Shown here piece by piece: positions 18,027 to 26,890 of a stretch of DNA of 64,000 bases (its first letter is position 1; each line of letters starts with the position of its first letter). Source of the DNA: Bacteroidota bacterium. Its GTDB lineage: Bacteria; Bacteroidota; Bacteroidia; Chitinophagales; Saprospiraceae. The notes below the pieces were generated by a model, which saw only the letters and a list, made by a program, of their open reading frames with translations, was not told the origin of the DNA and made no database searches. The translations under genes and the position numbers were made by a program. The stretch is from positions 88,396 to 152,395 of the forward strand of contig JAIUPL010000014.1 of assembly GCA_020160935.1 (NCBI GenBank), read 5' to 3'.

Positions 18027-19854
18027 AATTGTACGCAACTCCATTGGAAACAGGTTTTTGCTTGCGCTCGATCTGTTTTACAATGTGGTCGGCAGTAATG
18101 GGCATGCCGTCAAAGTTCAGAATGGGAACCAGTTTGAAAGGATCGATTTCCAGTTCGTTGATCAGAATGGAACGCATCTGAGCGTCGCGATTTTGTTCAA
18201 TGACATACACCACTTCATGGCTTTCAATGAAATCGAGGACTTCCTGGGAAAACGGTGCCGAGCGCAGGCGCATAGCATCCATCGGGGTGCCAGCCGTGTT
18301 CAGCAAATCCAGCGCTTCCAGGGCTGCATATGTCGAGGTGCCGAAGAAAATCAACCCGTTCTGACTGGAATTCTTTTTTTGGTAGAATTCGGGAGCCGGA
18401 ACCAGTGTCTTGGCCGTATTCCATTTTTTCAGCAGGCGTTCCATGTTGCGCACATAAGGTTCGCTTTCTTCCGTATAGCGCGCCATTTCGTCGCGGGAAG
18501 TGCCACGCGTGAAGTAGGAGCCTTTGGTTGGGTGCGTGCCTGGAATGGTGCGGTACGGAATGCCGTCGCCGTCGACGTCCTTGTAACGGCCAAATTCCTT
18601 GATTTTTTCCAGGTCTTCGGCTGTGTACACTTTACCACGGTCGTAGTCGCGATTGTCATCCCATTGGAAGGGCGCGCAGAGGTGGTCATTCATGCCCAGG
18701 TCGAGGTCGATCATGACCAGGATAGGCGTTTGCAGGCGTTCAGCCAGGTCGAATGCATCCGCTGTCATACTGAAACATTCGGTTGGAGTAGCGGGCAGGA
18801 GGAGCACCTGTTTGGTGTCGCCATGCGAAGCATAAAATGCCGAAGTGAGGTCCGACTGTTGCGTACGCGTCGGCATCCCCGTGGAAGGGCCCGTGCGTTG
18901 AACATCGATCAGCACGACCGGAATTTCTGCAAAATAAGCCAGTCCGAGAAATTCGCTCATCAGCGAGAGGCCCGGTCCGCTGGTGGCAGTAAAGGCACGG
19001 GCGCCGTTCCAGTTGGCGCCGATGGCCATGCCGATGGCAGCCAGTTCGTCTTCTGCCTGCACGACAGCGTATTTGTTTTTGCCCGTTGCTTCGTCCTTCC
19101 GCAGGCGTTTAGCATATTTTTCAAAGGCATTCACCACCGAAGTAGACGGTGTAATCGGGTACCAGGCCGCTACGGAAGCGCCGGCGTAAATAGCGCCGAG
19201 GCCGCAGGCTGTGTTGCCGTCCACGAGAATGCTGTTGTTCAGAAGGTTGCGGCGTTCGAGGCGCAGGCCAAGCGGGTATTCGTAGTGGTCGTGGATGTAT
19301 TGAATGCCCAGTTCAAGGGCTTTGACATTGATAGGCACCAGTTTTTCTTTCTTGCGGAACTGATCTGCAATCAGGTCTTTCACCACCTGCACCTCTATAT
19401 CCAGCAGGGCCACGAGCGCGCCTACATAAATCATGTTTTTCAACAACTGGTGTGAGCGTGTATCAGTGGCAAAGTGCTGACGGCACAATTCAATCATCGG
19501 AACACCAATGAAGTGAATATCATCGCGCAGCATGGATTTTTCCAGTTCGCGGGTGTTGTCGTAAATGAAATAGCCGTTTGGGCGAACAGAATCGATGTCT
19601 TTTTTCAGGCTTTGCGGGTTGACGCTCACCATGATGTCGATTCCTGCCCTGCGGCCGAGATAGCCTTTTTCACTCACCCGCACTTCATACCAGGTAGGCA
19701 GGCCCTGAATGTTGGAGGGGAAAATATTTTTGGGCGTTACGGGAAGCCCCATGCGGAAAATAGACTTGGCAAACATGTTGTTTGCGCTGGCGGAACCCGT
19801 TCCGTTTACATTGGCAAAACGTATTACCAGGTCGTTTATGGCTGTCAGTTGCAT
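18025..19854 (-). CDS. korA: 2-oxoglutarate:ferredoxin oxidoreductase fused gamma-alpha subunit
   Basis: 609 residues. The N-terminal gamma domain (about 1-185; FANVNGTGSASANNMFAKSIF, GIDIMVSVN) is fused to the pyrimidine-binding alpha domain (from about 205; NTACGLGAIYAGASVAAWYPITPSTS, AFTATSGPGLSLMSEFLG, VDVQRTGPSTGMPT-like VLIDVQRTGPSTGMPTRTQQ). It pairs with KorB to form the catalytic unit. ATG 19854 gives the family N-terminus and lies 5 bases after the lspA stop; longer in-frame starts run through lspA in another frame. Oxygen-tolerant aerobes use such enzymes in the TCA cycle; direction here is unknown. Confidence 0.92.
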   Translation of the reverse strand: MQLTAINDLVIRFANVNGTGSASANNMFAKSIFRMGLPVTPKNIFPSNIQGLPTWYEVRVSEKGYLGRRAGIDIMVSVNPQSLKKDIDSVRPNGYFIYDNTRELEKSMLRDDIHFIGVPMIELCRQHFATDTRSHQLLKNMIYVGALVALLDIEVQVVKDLIADQFRKKEKLVPINVKALELGIQYIHDHYEYPLGLRLERRNLLNNSILVDGNTACGLGAIYAGASVAAWYPITPSTSVVNAFEKYAKRLRKDEATGKNKYAVVQAEDELAAIGMAIGANWNGARAFTATSGPGLSLMSEFLGLAYFAEIPVVLIDVQRTGPSTGMPTRTQQSDLTSAFYASHGDTKQVLLLPATPTECFSMTADAFDLAERLQTPILVMIDLDLGMNDHLCAPFQWDDNRDYDRGKVYTAEDLEKIKEFGRYKDVDGDGIPYRTIPGTHPTKGSYFTRGTSRDEMARYTEESEPYVRNMERLLKKWNTAKTLVPAPEFYQKKNSSQNGLIFFGTSTYAALEALDLLNTAGTPMDAMRLRSAPFSQEVLDFIESHEVVYVIEQNRDAQMRSILINELEIDPFKLVPILNFDGMPITADHIVKQIERKQKPVSNGVAYN

Positions 19855-19859
19855 GATAT

Positions 19860-20366
19860 TCAGGTACGTAGCAGTCCTTTTGAGGCGGTGATAATGTAGG
19901 AGATGAATAATAAGCAGGTGCCGATCATGATCGACACATCTGCAGCGTTGAAAATTCCGGTTTGAAAATAACCGTAGTGGATATACAAAAAGTCGGTTAC
20001 GGAACCATAGGCCATGCGATCGTACAAATTGCCGATACCGCCGCCTATGATACAACCGAGTGCAAACAGCGTGTGTTTGTTCGCATCCATGCGCACCAGC
20101 ATCCAGTACAACATCATGAACAATGCCAAAGAAGGCAAGAGCAGCAAGAGTACCTGTTTGAAGCCCGGAGGCAAGGAATCGCCCAGGCTCAGGAAGGCGC
20201 CGCTGTTTTCTACCTTGGTCAAGATCAGGTGGTTGTCTACAAGTGGTATCCGCTCGTGGTAATCCAGGTTGAGCCTGACCACGGCTTTCGATACCTGGTC
20301 GCATCCCACGTTGATCAGGACAATCGCCAGAAACCCTGTGTATTTTATGATCTTGTTTAATTTCAT
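19860..20366 (-). CDS. lspA: Lipoprotein signal peptidase (signal peptidase II)
   Basis: 168-residue inner-membrane aspartyl protease that removes signal peptides from prolipoproteins. Four hydrophobic segments are visible. Catalytic aspartates: Asp116 (GGGIGNLYDR) and Asp143 (GIFNAADVSI); the N-terminal DQVSKAVVR motif is present. It lies 5 bases upstream of korA, so co-transcription is likely, although the functions are unrelated. Confidence 0.95.
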   Translation of the reverse strand: MKLNKIIKYTGFLAIVLINVGCDQVSKAVVRLNLDYHERIPLVDNHLILTKVENSGAFLSLGDSLPPGFKQVLLLLLPSLALFMMLYWMLVRMDANKHTLFALGCIIGGGIGNLYDRMAYGSVTDFLYIHYGYFQTGIFNAADVSIMIGTCLLFISYIITASKGLLRT

Positions 20367-20377
20367 TTTTTCCCAAA

Positions 20378-20454
20378 TTCACAGGGTGTTGCCCTGTATT
20401 GTTCACAGGGTGTTGCCCCCTGTATTGTTCACAGGGCGTTGCCCTGTGCTATTG
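20378..20454 (+). repeat. Three tandem 24-26 bp REP-like units
   Basis: Units starting TTCACAGGG at 20378, 20402 and 20428. Each carries a mini-hairpin CAGGG-yGTTG-CCCTG. The third is followed by a related hairpin GCCCTTTCAGGGC (20460-20472). It lies between the GltD-like gene and lspA. Confidence 0.85.
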
Positions 20455-20483
20455 ATTACGCCCTTTCAGGGCTATTCGTCGGT

Positions 20484-20516
20484 ACTCTCACACTCTCACT
20501 CTCTCACTCTCTCACC
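20484..20516 (-). repeat. 8-bp tandem arm (GAGAGTGA type), single
   Basis: CTCTCACT units on the plus strand ending next to the stop of the GltD-like gene at 20518. No inverted partner is found nearby. Confidence 0.75.
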
Positions 20517-20517
20517 T

Positions 20518-22311
20518 CTAAACCAAGTGGCACGAGTGTCCCGCTTTCGACACCTGGTACAAATATTTTTTCATATCCCAGGCGGCTGTTGGGCAACGTT
20601 CGGCGCACAAGCCGCAGTGCAGGCACACGTTTTCATCTTTCAACATCACACGGCCTGTTTTGAGCGTGTCCGACACATATAAATCCTGGCTCAGGTTGTT
20701 GGCAGGTGCCGACAAGCGCGTACGCAGGTCTTCCTCTTCGCCGTTGGTGGTAAAAGTGATACAGGACGTTGGACAAACATCCACGCAGGCATCGCATTCG
20801 ATGCACAAGGAGCCGGTGAATACGGTTTGCACATCGCAATTCAGGCAGCGTTGCGCCTCCATAAAGGCCGTTTCACGGTCAAAACCGAGTTCCACTTCCA
20901 GTTTGCGGTCTTTCAATGCCACCGCATTATCGGCATGCGGCACATTGAAACGCTTCTCTTCGGCCACTGAACTGTCATAACTCCACTCGTGAATACCCAT
21001 TTTCTGGCTCACCAGATTGGTCATGGGATCGGGACGATCCTTGTGCAGGTTTTGGCCGGTGCAGAACAGGTCGATGGATACGGCGGCCTGGTGGCCGTGC
21101 GCAACGGCAGTGATGACGTTTTTGGGCCCGAAGGCTGCGTCGCCGCCAAAGAATACTTTGGAAATTGTCGACTGGTGCGTAAGAGGGTCGAGCACCGGCA
21201 TATCCCAGCGATCGAAATCGAGGCCGAGGTCGCGCTCGATCCATGGGAAACTGTTTTCCTGCCCAATGGCTACCAGCACATCATCGGCTTCAAAGAACAC
21301 ATCGGGTTCGCCGGTTGGCACCATTTTACGCTTGCCATTTTCGTCGAATACTGGTTCTACCTTGGTAAAGGTCATGCCTTTCAGTTTCCCGTTTTCGATC
21401 ACGTATTCTTTTGGAACGTGGTTATTGTAGAAAGGAATACCCTCGCGTTGTGCATCTTCAATTTCCCAGGGACTGGCTTTCATATCGGCAAAGGGGCTGC
21501 GCACCACAACCTTTACATCTTCGCCACCGAGGCGTCGGGAAGTCCGGCAGCAGTCCATGGCCGTATTGCCGCCACCCAGCACGAGCACGCGGCGGCCTAT
21601 TTTTTCTGTATGTTCAAATGCCACATTGGCCAGCCACTCGATACCGATATGGATATTGGCTTTTGCTTCTTCGTAGCCGGGCAAGTCGCTGAGGCCGCGG
21701 CCGCGTGGTGCACCGGTGCCTACAAAAATAGCATCGTAATCCTGTGCCAACAGGTCGCGCAGGCTCGACACATACGTGTTGAAATGCTGGTGCACACCCA
21801 TGTCGAGGATAAAGCCCACTTCTTCGTCCAGCACTTCTGCAGGAAGGCGGAACGATGGAATCTGGCTGCGCATCATACCGCCGCCTTTTTTCAGTTCGTC
21901 ATACAGGTGTATTTCGTAACCCAGCGGCGCCAGGTCGCGCGCCACAGTCAGCGAAGCCGGGCCGGCCCCTACCAGGGCCACTTTTTTGCCATTGGAAGCA
22001 AAAGGGCCTTGCGGCATCATAGCGCGCACATCACCTTTGTTATCAGCGGCCACGCGTTTGAGGCGGCAAATGGCTACCGGTTTTTCTTCCACACGGTCGC
22101 GGCGGCAGGCAGGCTCGCAGGGGCGGTCGCAAGTACGGCCCAATACGCCCGGAAACACATTGGATTCCCAGTTAACCATGTAGGCCTCGGAATACCGTTC
22201 GGCGGCAATGAGCCGGATGTAATGTGGAACCGGCGTGTGTGCCGGACATGCATATTGGCAATCGACTACTTTGTGGAAATATTCCGGATCGTTGATATTC
22301 GTAGGCTGCAT
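20518..22311 (-). CDS. GltD-like FAD/NAD(P) oxidoreductase with three iron-sulfur regions
   Basis: 597 residues. The N-terminal Fer4_20-type cluster region has Cys18, Cys22, Cys61, Cys65 and Cys69. An FAD-binding VGAGPAS (about 114-120) and an NAD(P)-binding LGGGNTAMD (about 245-253) follow in the glutamate synthase small-subunit arrangement. The C-terminus adds two 4Fe-4S motifs (CIECDACVDVCP and CLHCGLCAERCP). No glutamate synthase large subunit is nearby; instead korA/korB lie downstream on the same strand. Ferredoxin:NAD(P) electron transfer serving the Kor enzyme is therefore a reasonable inference. ATG 22311 (MQPTNINDPE) was chosen over longer in-frame starts with unrelated sequence. 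Confidence 0.87.
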   Translation of the reverse strand: MQPTNINDPEYFHKVVDCQYACPAHTPVPHYIRLIAAERYSEAYMVNWESNVFPGVLGRTCDRPCEPACRRDRVEEKPVAICRLKRVAADNKGDVRAMMPQGPFASNGKKVALVGAGPASLTVARDLAPLGYEIHLYDELKKGGGMMRSQIPSFRLPAEVLDEEVGFILDMGVHQHFNTYVSSLRDLLAQDYDAIFVGTGAPRGRGLSDLPGYEEAKANIHIGIEWLANVAFEHTEKIGRRVLVLGGGNTAMDCCRTSRRLGGEDVKVVVRSPFADMKASPWEIEDAQREGIPFYNNHVPKEYVIENGKLKGMTFTKVEPVFDENGKRKMVPTGEPDVFFEADDVLVAIGQENSFPWIERDLGLDFDRWDMPVLDPLTHQSTISKVFFGGDAAFGPKNVITAVAHGHQAAVSIDLFCTGQNLHKDRPDPMTNLVSQKMGIHEWSYDSSVAEEKRFNVPHADNAVALKDRKLEVELGFDRETAFMEAQRCLNCDVQTVFTGSLCIECDACVDVCPTSCITFTTNGEEEDLRTRLSAPANNLSQDLYVSDTLKTGRVMLKDENVCLHCGLCAERCPTAAWDMKKYLYQVSKAGHSCHLV

Positions 22312-22356
22312 GAAACAGTCGTTTTTGTGCAAAGAAAATCCGCATGACGCGGGCGG

Positions 22357-22364
22357 CAAATATA
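22357..22364 (-). promoter_or_regulatory. -7 box for the GltD-like gene
   Basis: TATATTTG followed by CC on the minus strand, 46 bases before the start codon. A TTG lies 25 bases upstream, longer than the usual 19-21 spacing. Confidence 0.45.
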
Positions 22365-22518
22365 TGCCGTTGAAAATCATTCGGAGTAACAATCTGACCA
22401 ACAAAAAACACGCCATTCCCCAACTTTTCGAAATGAAGTCTTTAACGCGCTGAAAATGACAGGAATAATGGTAATTTATAAAAATTCCAAATCTCACTGT
22501 AGTTTAGCCATTTCTAAA

Positions 22519-24159
22519 ATGAGTTGCCCCTCACCTTGCTTTCCTATGCGTCGAAGAGGTTTTTTCAAAATCAGTGCCCTTGCAGGCATTTCGCTACCCG
22601 GCTTCCTTGCTGCGGCTTGCGGTCGTTCACGCGCCGAAAATTCGGGCGAATCCATTTCATTACCGGCGCCTTTCGAACTGGAAGAAATGACCATCGAGGC
22701 GCTCCAGCAGAAAATGCAGGCCGGCGCCCTTTCTTCCCGTAAAATCACCAGCCTGTATCTGGAACGCATCGCTGCCATCGACCAGGCCGGGCCTATGTTA
22801 AAGGCTGTCATAGAACTCAACCCCGATGCGCTTGCCATCGCTGATGCCCTGGATGAAGAGCGGAAATCGGGCCGGGTGAGAGGCCCCTTGCATGGCATCC
22901 CGATATTGATCAAAGACAATATCGATACAGCAGATAAAATGTCGACCACAGCCGGTTCACTGGTACTGGAAGGGCACCATGCGGCACAGGATGCGTTTAT
23001 TGTGGAGCGGCTTCGCGCTGCCGGCGCGGTATTGCTCGGCAAAACCAACCTGAGCGAATGGGCCAATTTCCGCTCTACCCGTTCATGCAGCGGATGGAGC
23101 AGCCGGGGCGGGCAAACGCACAATCCCTGTGTACTCGACCGCAATCCTTGTGGTTCCAGTTCGGGTTCGGGCGCCGCAGTGGCCGCTAACCTCTGTGCAG
23201 TGGCCGTGGGCACGGAAACCGATGGCTCAGTGATTGCACCCGCTTCTTTTTGCGGCATCGTCGGCATCAAATCTACTGTCGGGCTGTGCAGCAGAAGCGG
23301 CATTATCCCGATTTCACAAACACAGGATACGGCCGGGCCCATGGCGCGTACCGTCAGAGATGCGGCTGTTTTGCTGGGCGTGCTGGTTGGAACCGACCCA
23401 AAAGACGCCGTTACGGAGGGCGGCAAGGGCAAATCATACCCCGATTACACGACTTTTCTGGACGCCAACGCATTGCAAGGCAAACGAATCGGTGTGGAAA
23501 AACAGGCTTTCAGCGGCCATGAAGGCGTAGTGGCTTTGTTTAAAGCCGGCATCGATGTATTGAAAAAGCAAGGCGCTACTATTGTAGAAGTGGAGTTGCT
23601 GAAACAATATGAAAACCTGGGCGATGCCGAATTCGACGTAATGCTGTACGAATTCAAGGATGGCCTGAATCGCTACCTGTCTACAGCAAATGCCCGGGTA
23701 AAATCGCTCGCAGATGTCATTGCATTCAACAACGCGCATGCCGATACGGTCATGCCGTATTTTAAGCAGGAACTGCTGGAAATGAGTCAGTCGAAAGGTG
23801 ATTTGAACAGTGCCGAATACCGCGCGGCGCTGAAAAAATCGCTGGCATCCCGCTCTATCATCGATGCTATGTTGCAAAAACACCAACTCGATGCCATCTG
23901 CGGGGTCAGCATTGGGCTGCCCCACACCATCGATCTGGTGAACGGGGATGTCAATACGGGGTTTTATTTTTGCCCGCCTGCCGCTACCGCCGGGTATCCG
24001 CATATTACGGTGCCCATGGGCAGGGTACATGAACTACCAGCCGGTTTGTCGTTGATGAGCGGCGCTTACAAGGAACCGGAATTGCTGGCGCTGGCCTATG
24101 CTTATGAGCAGGCCACGAAGCATCGCAAGGCGCCTGCTTTCCTGAAAACGGCAGGATAA
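22519..24159 (+). CDS. Exported amidase-signature hydrolase (Tat/lipoprotein signal)
   Basis: 547 residues. The N-terminus combines a twin-arginine motif (RRRGFFK) with a lipobox (FLAAAC), suggesting Tat export and lipid anchoring. The amidase-signature domain shows the catalytic Lys in GIPILIKDNIDT, the Gly/Ser-rich GSSSGSGAAVAANLCAVAVG with the cis-Ser/Ser pair, and TDGSVIAPASFCGIVGIKST. It probably cleaves amide bonds in periplasmic small molecules or peptides; substrate unknown. The start could instead be ATG 22546 directly before the arginines; the in-frame ATG at 22456 is unlikely. It is divergent from the GltD-like gene. Confidence 0.88.
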   Translation: MSCPSPCFPMRRRGFFKISALAGISLPGFLAAACGRSRAENSGESISLPAPFELEEMTIEALQQKMQAGALSSRKITSLYLERIAAIDQAGPMLKAVIELNPDALAIADALDEERKSGRVRGPLHGIPILIKDNIDTADKMSTTAGSLVLEGHHAAQDAFIVERLRAAGAVLLGKTNLSEWANFRSTRSCSGWSSRGGQTHNPCVLDRNPCGSSSGSGAAVAANLCAVAVGTETDGSVIAPASFCGIVGIKSTVGLCSRSGIIPISQTQDTAGPMARTVRDAAVLLGVLVGTDPKDAVTEGGKGKSYPDYTTFLDANALQGKRIGVEKQAFSGHEGVVALFKAGIDVLKKQGATIVEVELLKQYENLGDAEFDVMLYEFKDGLNRYLSTANARVKSLADVIAFNNAHADTVMPYFKQELLEMSQSKGDLNSAEYRAALKKSLASRSIIDAMLQKHQLDAICGVSIGLPHTIDLVNGDVNTGFYFCPPAATAGYPHITVPMGRVHELPAGLSLMSGAYKEPELLALAYAYEQATKHRKAPAFLKTAG

Positions 24160-24247
24160 TTGCACAGTTTCCTATGCATTTCAACACGCCTGGCAACTTT
24201 TTACCCTGTTCAACTGTTAAATGCGGAATGTTTTTTGATATTTACAT

Positions 24248-24302
24248 CCTCAACACCTCAACTCTCAACCTCTCAACTCGAAAACACCAAAACACTTCCC
24301 CC
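24248..24302 (+). repeat. Short CTCAACTC / ACACCAAA tandem arm, single
   Basis: Units CTCAACAC, CTCAACTCT, CTCAACCT followed by ACACCAAAACAC. They match words used in the arms at 58160-58290 and 31062-31098, but no inverted partner is present. Confidence 0.6.
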
Positions 24303-24340
24303 CCTAATCGCACACCCAAATATTAACCAACCAACTTTTC

Positions 24341-24356
24341 AGCCCGAAAGCGGGCT
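24341..24356 (+). promoter_or_regulatory. Small hairpin just before rnr
   Basis: AGCCCG-AAAG-CGGGCT followed by CTTT, 14 bases before the rnr ATG. It is close enough to affect translation initiation or RNA stability; function unknown. Confidence 0.5.
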
Positions 24357-24369
24357 CTTTAATTAAAAT

Positions 24370-26670
24370 ATGACCAAAAAGAAAAAATCGGGCGGCAGAA
24401 GGCTGACCGCTCAACAATTACAAATTGAAGTCCTGAGATTCCTGCTGGCACATCCCCGAAAAACATTTTCTCCCCGCCAGATCACTGAACAAATCCGTGT
24501 AGACAACAATAAAGATTCCGCCGAACACGCCCTCCGCCAACTGGTGGAAGCCGGTTCTGTAGTAGAACTTACCCTGAATAAATTCGGTGTTGCACTGGAC
24601 CGATTGACGGTCAAGGAACCAGAACACACGCCTGCTGTCGAGAAAAAAACCGAGCAACAGCCTGCAACAAGCCATTCCGGCAAACACCAGCGACTTGAAA
24701 AAAAATCGGACGGACGCAAGATCATTGAAGGGCGGGTGGACATGACCCGTACCGGCGCCGCTTACATCGTATCAGAACTCATGGATACCGATGTGTATGT
24801 GCCTCCGAAATACATCAACAGTGCCCTCAATGGCGACACCGTTCGTGTGCTGCTCTTCCCTGCCCCACCCCGACGCAGACCCGGTCAGCCGGTTCGCAAA
24901 CCGGAAGGTGAAATCATCGAAGTGGTCAAACGCGCCAATGAATTTTTTATCGGAACCATCCGAAAAAGCAGAAAATACGCGCTGGTTTTGCCCGACAACC
25001 CCAATGTCCCGGTCGACATCTACATCCCGCTCGAAGCCTGTGGCGAAGCCCGCGACGGTGAAAAAGTGGTGGTACGTATCACCGACTGGCAGGAAGGAAA
25101 AGGGCGTGTCCCCATCGGCAAGGTAACCCAGGTGTTGGGCAACGCGGGCGGCAACAACTTTGAAATGCAGAAAATCCTGATCAATCAGGGATTTGAACTG
25201 ACGCACTCCGAAGAAGCCGAAACAGAAGCACAACGCATCCCGGATACCATTTCAGAACAGGAAATAGCACGCCGCCGCGATTTTCGGGAAATACTCACGT
25301 TCACCATCGACCCGGAAGACGCCAAGGACTTCGACGACGCCCTGAGCATCCGTGAACTGGAAGACGGCAACCTCGAAATTGGTGTTCACATTGCCGACGT
25401 GACGCACTACCTGAAACCCGATTCCGCACTCGACCGCGAAGCCTACCAACGCAGCACCTCGGTGTATCTGGTGGATCGCGTGTGCCCGATGCTACCTGAA
25501 AAACTGTCGAACAACCTGTGTTCCCTGGTGCCACACCAGGATCGCCTGACGTTTTCTGCCGTATTCGAATGTACGCCAAAAGGCAAGGTGGTAAAACGCT
25601 GGTTTGGGAAAACAGTGATCCACTCCGCACACCGCTTTACCTACGAAAAAGCGCAAACCATTCTCGATAAAAAGCCGCATGCCGACCTGCAGGAACTGCC
25701 TATTTTCCCGCAACTGGACTGGGCCGTCAAAACCCTCGACCGCATTGCCAAAGCCATGCGCAAGGAGCGAGAGAAAAACGGCGCCATTGGGTTCGAAACC
25801 GATGAAGTGCGTTTCAAACTCGCACCCGACGGTACGCCACTGGAAGCCTATGTAAAAGAGCGCAAGGATGCGCACCTGCTGATCGAGGACTTTATGTTGC
25901 TGGCCAACAAGGAAGTGGCCATTTACATGGATAATAAAGGCAAAGGCCAGCAGGAAGTGCCTTTTGTGTATCGTATTCACGACCTGCCTGACATGTCGAA
26001 AGTGGCCGATTTTGCACGTTTTGCAGCAGAATTGGGCCATCCAATGAAAGTGGATACGCCCAAGCAAATTGCACATGCCTTCAATTCACTCATGCAGGCT
26101 GCCCGCAAGGACGATCGCCTGAAACTGCTCGAACCGCTGGCAATCCGTACCATGGCCAAGGCCGTTTATTCTACCAACAATATTGGCCACTACGGACTCG
26201 GTTTTTCGCATTACAGCCATTTCACCTCGCCTATCCGCCGTTATTCCGACGTGCTGGCACACCGCATTCTCGAACGCAACCTCGACGGTCGTACCGACCG
26301 TATCGATAAAACGAAACTGGAGGAACAGTGCAAACACATCAGCAATCAGGAACGCAAGGCCGCCGATGCCGAACGCGAAAGCATCAAATACAAACAAGCC
26401 GAATTTCTACGCTCCCGCATCGGCGAGGTGTTTGAAGGTATCATCAGCGGTATCATCGACCGCGGATATTTTGTGGAACTACCTGATTCCAAAGCAGAAG
26501 GTCTTGTAGAATTCCGCTACCTCGACGACACCTATGTAGTAGAAGAGGGCAATCTGCGTGCCACCGGTCGCCGCTATAAACGCCAGTACAAAATGGGCGA
26601 CCGCGTACAGGTGATGATTACAGCGGTAGATTTGCAAAAACGGCAGATTGAGATGGAAGAAGCGAGGTGA
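24370..26670 (+). CDS. rnr: Ribonuclease R (3'-5' exoribonuclease)
   Basis: 766 residues. Degrades structured RNA processively from the 3' end. N-terminal helix-turn-helix-like part (about 10-80), cold-shock OB domains (about 115-260), the RNB catalytic domain with the aspartate cluster DPEDAKDFDDALSI (about 316-329), the PIRRYSDVLAHR motif, and a C-terminal S1 domain (VFEGIISGIIDRGYFVEL onward). Its ability to unwind hairpins matters in this genome, where most message ends carry long palindromes. It is followed directly by one of the strongest of these. Confidence 0.97.
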   Translation: MTKKKKSGGRRLTAQQLQIEVLRFLLAHPRKTFSPRQITEQIRVDNNKDSAEHALRQLVEAGSVVELTLNKFGVALDRLTVKEPEHTPAVEKKTEQQPATSHSGKHQRLEKKSDGRKIIEGRVDMTRTGAAYIVSELMDTDVYVPPKYINSALNGDTVRVLLFPAPPRRRPGQPVRKPEGEIIEVVKRANEFFIGTIRKSRKYALVLPDNPNVPVDIYIPLEACGEARDGEKVVVRITDWQEGKGRVPIGKVTQVLGNAGGNNFEMQKILINQGFELTHSEEAETEAQRIPDTISEQEIARRRDFREILTFTIDPEDAKDFDDALSIRELEDGNLEIGVHIADVTHYLKPDSALDREAYQRSTSVYLVDRVCPMLPEKLSNNLCSLVPHQDRLTFSAVFECTPKGKVVKRWFGKTVIHSAHRFTYEKAQTILDKKPHADLQELPIFPQLDWAVKTLDRIAKAMRKEREKNGAIGFETDEVRFKLAPDGTPLEAYVKERKDAHLLIEDFMLLANKEVAIYMDNKGKGQQEVPFVYRIHDLPDMSKVADFARFAAELGHPMKVDTPKQIAHAFNSLMQAARKDDRLKLLEPLAIRTMAKAVYSTNNIGHYGLGFSHYSHFTSPIRRYSDVLAHRILERNLDGRTDRIDKTKLEEQCKHISNQERKAADAERESIKYKQAEFLRSRIGEVFEGIISGIIDRGYFVELPDSKAEGLVEFRYLDDTYVVEEGNLRATGRRYKRQYKMGDRVQVMITAVDLQKRQIEMEEAR

Positions 26671-26890
26671 CAGAGGGTGAGAGAGTGAGAGAGTGAGAGA
26701 GTGAGAGAGTGAGAGAGTGAGAGGGTGAGAGGGGTGAGAGGGGTGAGAGAGTGAGAGGGGTGAGAGAGTGAGAGGGGTGAGAGATGTGAGAGGCGTAGAG
26801 TACACCGTGTACTCTACGCCTCTCACATCTCTCACCCCTCTCACCCCTCTCACTCTCTCACCCTCTCACTCTCTCACTCTCTCACCCTCT
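26671..26890. repeat. Palindrome with 8-bp tandem arms and GTAGAGTAC core, 1-nt loop
   Basis: The left arm (26671-26805) consists of GAGAGTGA and GTGAGAGGGG-type units, then GGCGTAGAGTACAC. The right arm starts at 26807 with the exact complement and runs to 26889. Only base 26806 is unpaired at the centre, so it can extrude as a cruciform. It occupies the whole gap between the convergent stops of rnr and kdsD. Confidence 0.95.

Noticed and set aside
19857..20406. Longer korA start covering lspA
   Set aside because: The added frame is antiphase to lspA, which has complete signal peptidase II motifs.
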